From assembly GCA_007123195.1 (NCBI GenBank), contig SKLO01000047.1, positions 1 through 10,358 on the forward strand: DNA of 10,358 nucleotides. The letters run 5' to 3'. Within the stretch, counting starts at the first letter, position 1; each line of letters begins with the position of its first letter. The translations under genes were made by a program, and so were the position numbers. Of the stretch, positions 10,107 to 10,358 are shown in pieces. Below the pieces are notes generated by a model that saw nothing but the letters and a program-made list of their open reading frames with translations, did no database searches and had not been told where the DNA came from. Source of the stretch: Verrucomicrobiales bacterium (GTDB lineage Bacteria; Verrucomicrobiota; Verrucomicrobiia; Verrucomicrobiales; SKLO01).

Positions 10107-10358
10107 ATGGACCTTGTCATCGGCATCCTCGCCCTGTTGGGCAGCATCGGCGTCCTGCTGGCCGCGGTCGGACTCTACCGCTTTCCCGACTTCTTCACCC
10201 GCATCCACGCCGCCACCAAGGCCAGCGCCTTCGGCTTGGCGCTGCTGTTGATCGCCTGTTTCATGTCATTCCCCAGCTGGGGCACGCTGGCCAAGTCGCT
10301 GTTCGCCGTGGTCGCCGTGTTCCTCACCCTGCCGGTCGCCTCCCAGGCCCTCGCCGAC
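10107..10358 (+). CDS. mnhG: Na+/H+ antiporter (Mrp/Mnh) subunit G (partial, cut by window end)
   Basis: The first 84 residues are MrpG, the last subunit of the canonical operon. The signature GLYRFPDFFTRIHAATKASA (22-41) is followed by two hydrophobic spans (about 42-56 and 63-77), and the conserved proline in LTLPVASQALA (74-82) is reached just before the window ends. Family members are about 100-130 residues, so some 20-45 residues are missing here, including the usual short cytoplasmic tail. The ATG at 10107 is the only start compatible with the first hydrophobic helix (LVIGILALLGSIGVLLAAVG). Its leader shares 13 bases exactly with that of the alpha/beta hydrolase gene. Confidence 0.96.
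   Translation, partial: MDLVIGILALLGSIGVLLAAVGLYRFPDFFTRIHAATKASAFGLALLLIACFMSFPSWGTLAKSLFAVVAVFLTLPVASQALAD

Noticed and set aside
4346..10358. Membrane-bound hydrogenase (Mbh) or complex I operon instead of Mrp
   Set aside because: Gene order A-B-C-D-E-F-G and the MrpB, E, F and G signatures fit an Mrp antiporter; no hydrogenase or NADH-binding subunit is in the window.

Overview
The window is GC-rich chromosomal DNA (about two thirds G+C by eye) from a Gram-negative-type bacterium. A tentative placement is Verrucomicrobiota (Opitutae-like). The reasons are a seven-gene Mrp operon with unfused A and B subunits, a sugar-phosphate-isomerase-like TIM-barrel protein, a remnant of a secreted glycan-degrading protein of a type I associate with Verrucomicrobiota and Planctomycetota, and the complete absence of Shine-Dalgarno sequences. 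I see no rRNA, tRNA, CRISPR array, insertion sequence or phage gene.

Layout: bases 1-4118 are read on the minus strand, from high to low coordinate. They hold a decayed N-terminal fragment of a secreted protein (about 3631-4118), nrdR (3035-3526), an unrecognised 210-residue protein (2316-2948), hinT (1909-2259), an alpha/beta hydrolase (926-1729) and a xylose-isomerase-like TIM-barrel protein (4-867). A divergent intergenic region (4119-4345) separates these from a plus-strand mnh/mrp operon with subunits A, B, C, D, E, F and G (4346 to the window end). mnhG is cut by the edge.

How the genes work together: MnhA-G should form one inner-membrane Na+/H+ antiporter complex. MnhA and MnhD are the NuoL/M/N-type proton-path subunits and carry the expected Glu and Lys residues. 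MnhC is NuoK-like. The operon implies sodium export or pH homeostasis, as in a saline or alkaline habitat. The minus-strand genes mix regulation of ribonucleotide reductase genes (NrdR), nucleotide phosphoramidate hydrolysis (HinT) and a two-gene hydrolase/isomerase unit that looks catabolic, substrate unknown.

No complete undescribed system is evident. The observations most worth following are: (1) none of the 12 starts has a Shine-Dalgarno sequence and most leaders instead carry a CAACC element, with one 13-mer shared exactly by two unrelated genes; (2) the unknown gene next to nrdR has a helix pattern reminiscent of the ATP-cone that NrdR itself carries; (3) MnhE lacks about 50 N-terminal residues while MnhA and MnhD carry extra polar C-terminal tails; (4) the secreted-protein gene looks like an internal deletion joining two ends of a gene in different frames; (5) a NrdR-box-like site overlaps a candidate nrdR promoter.
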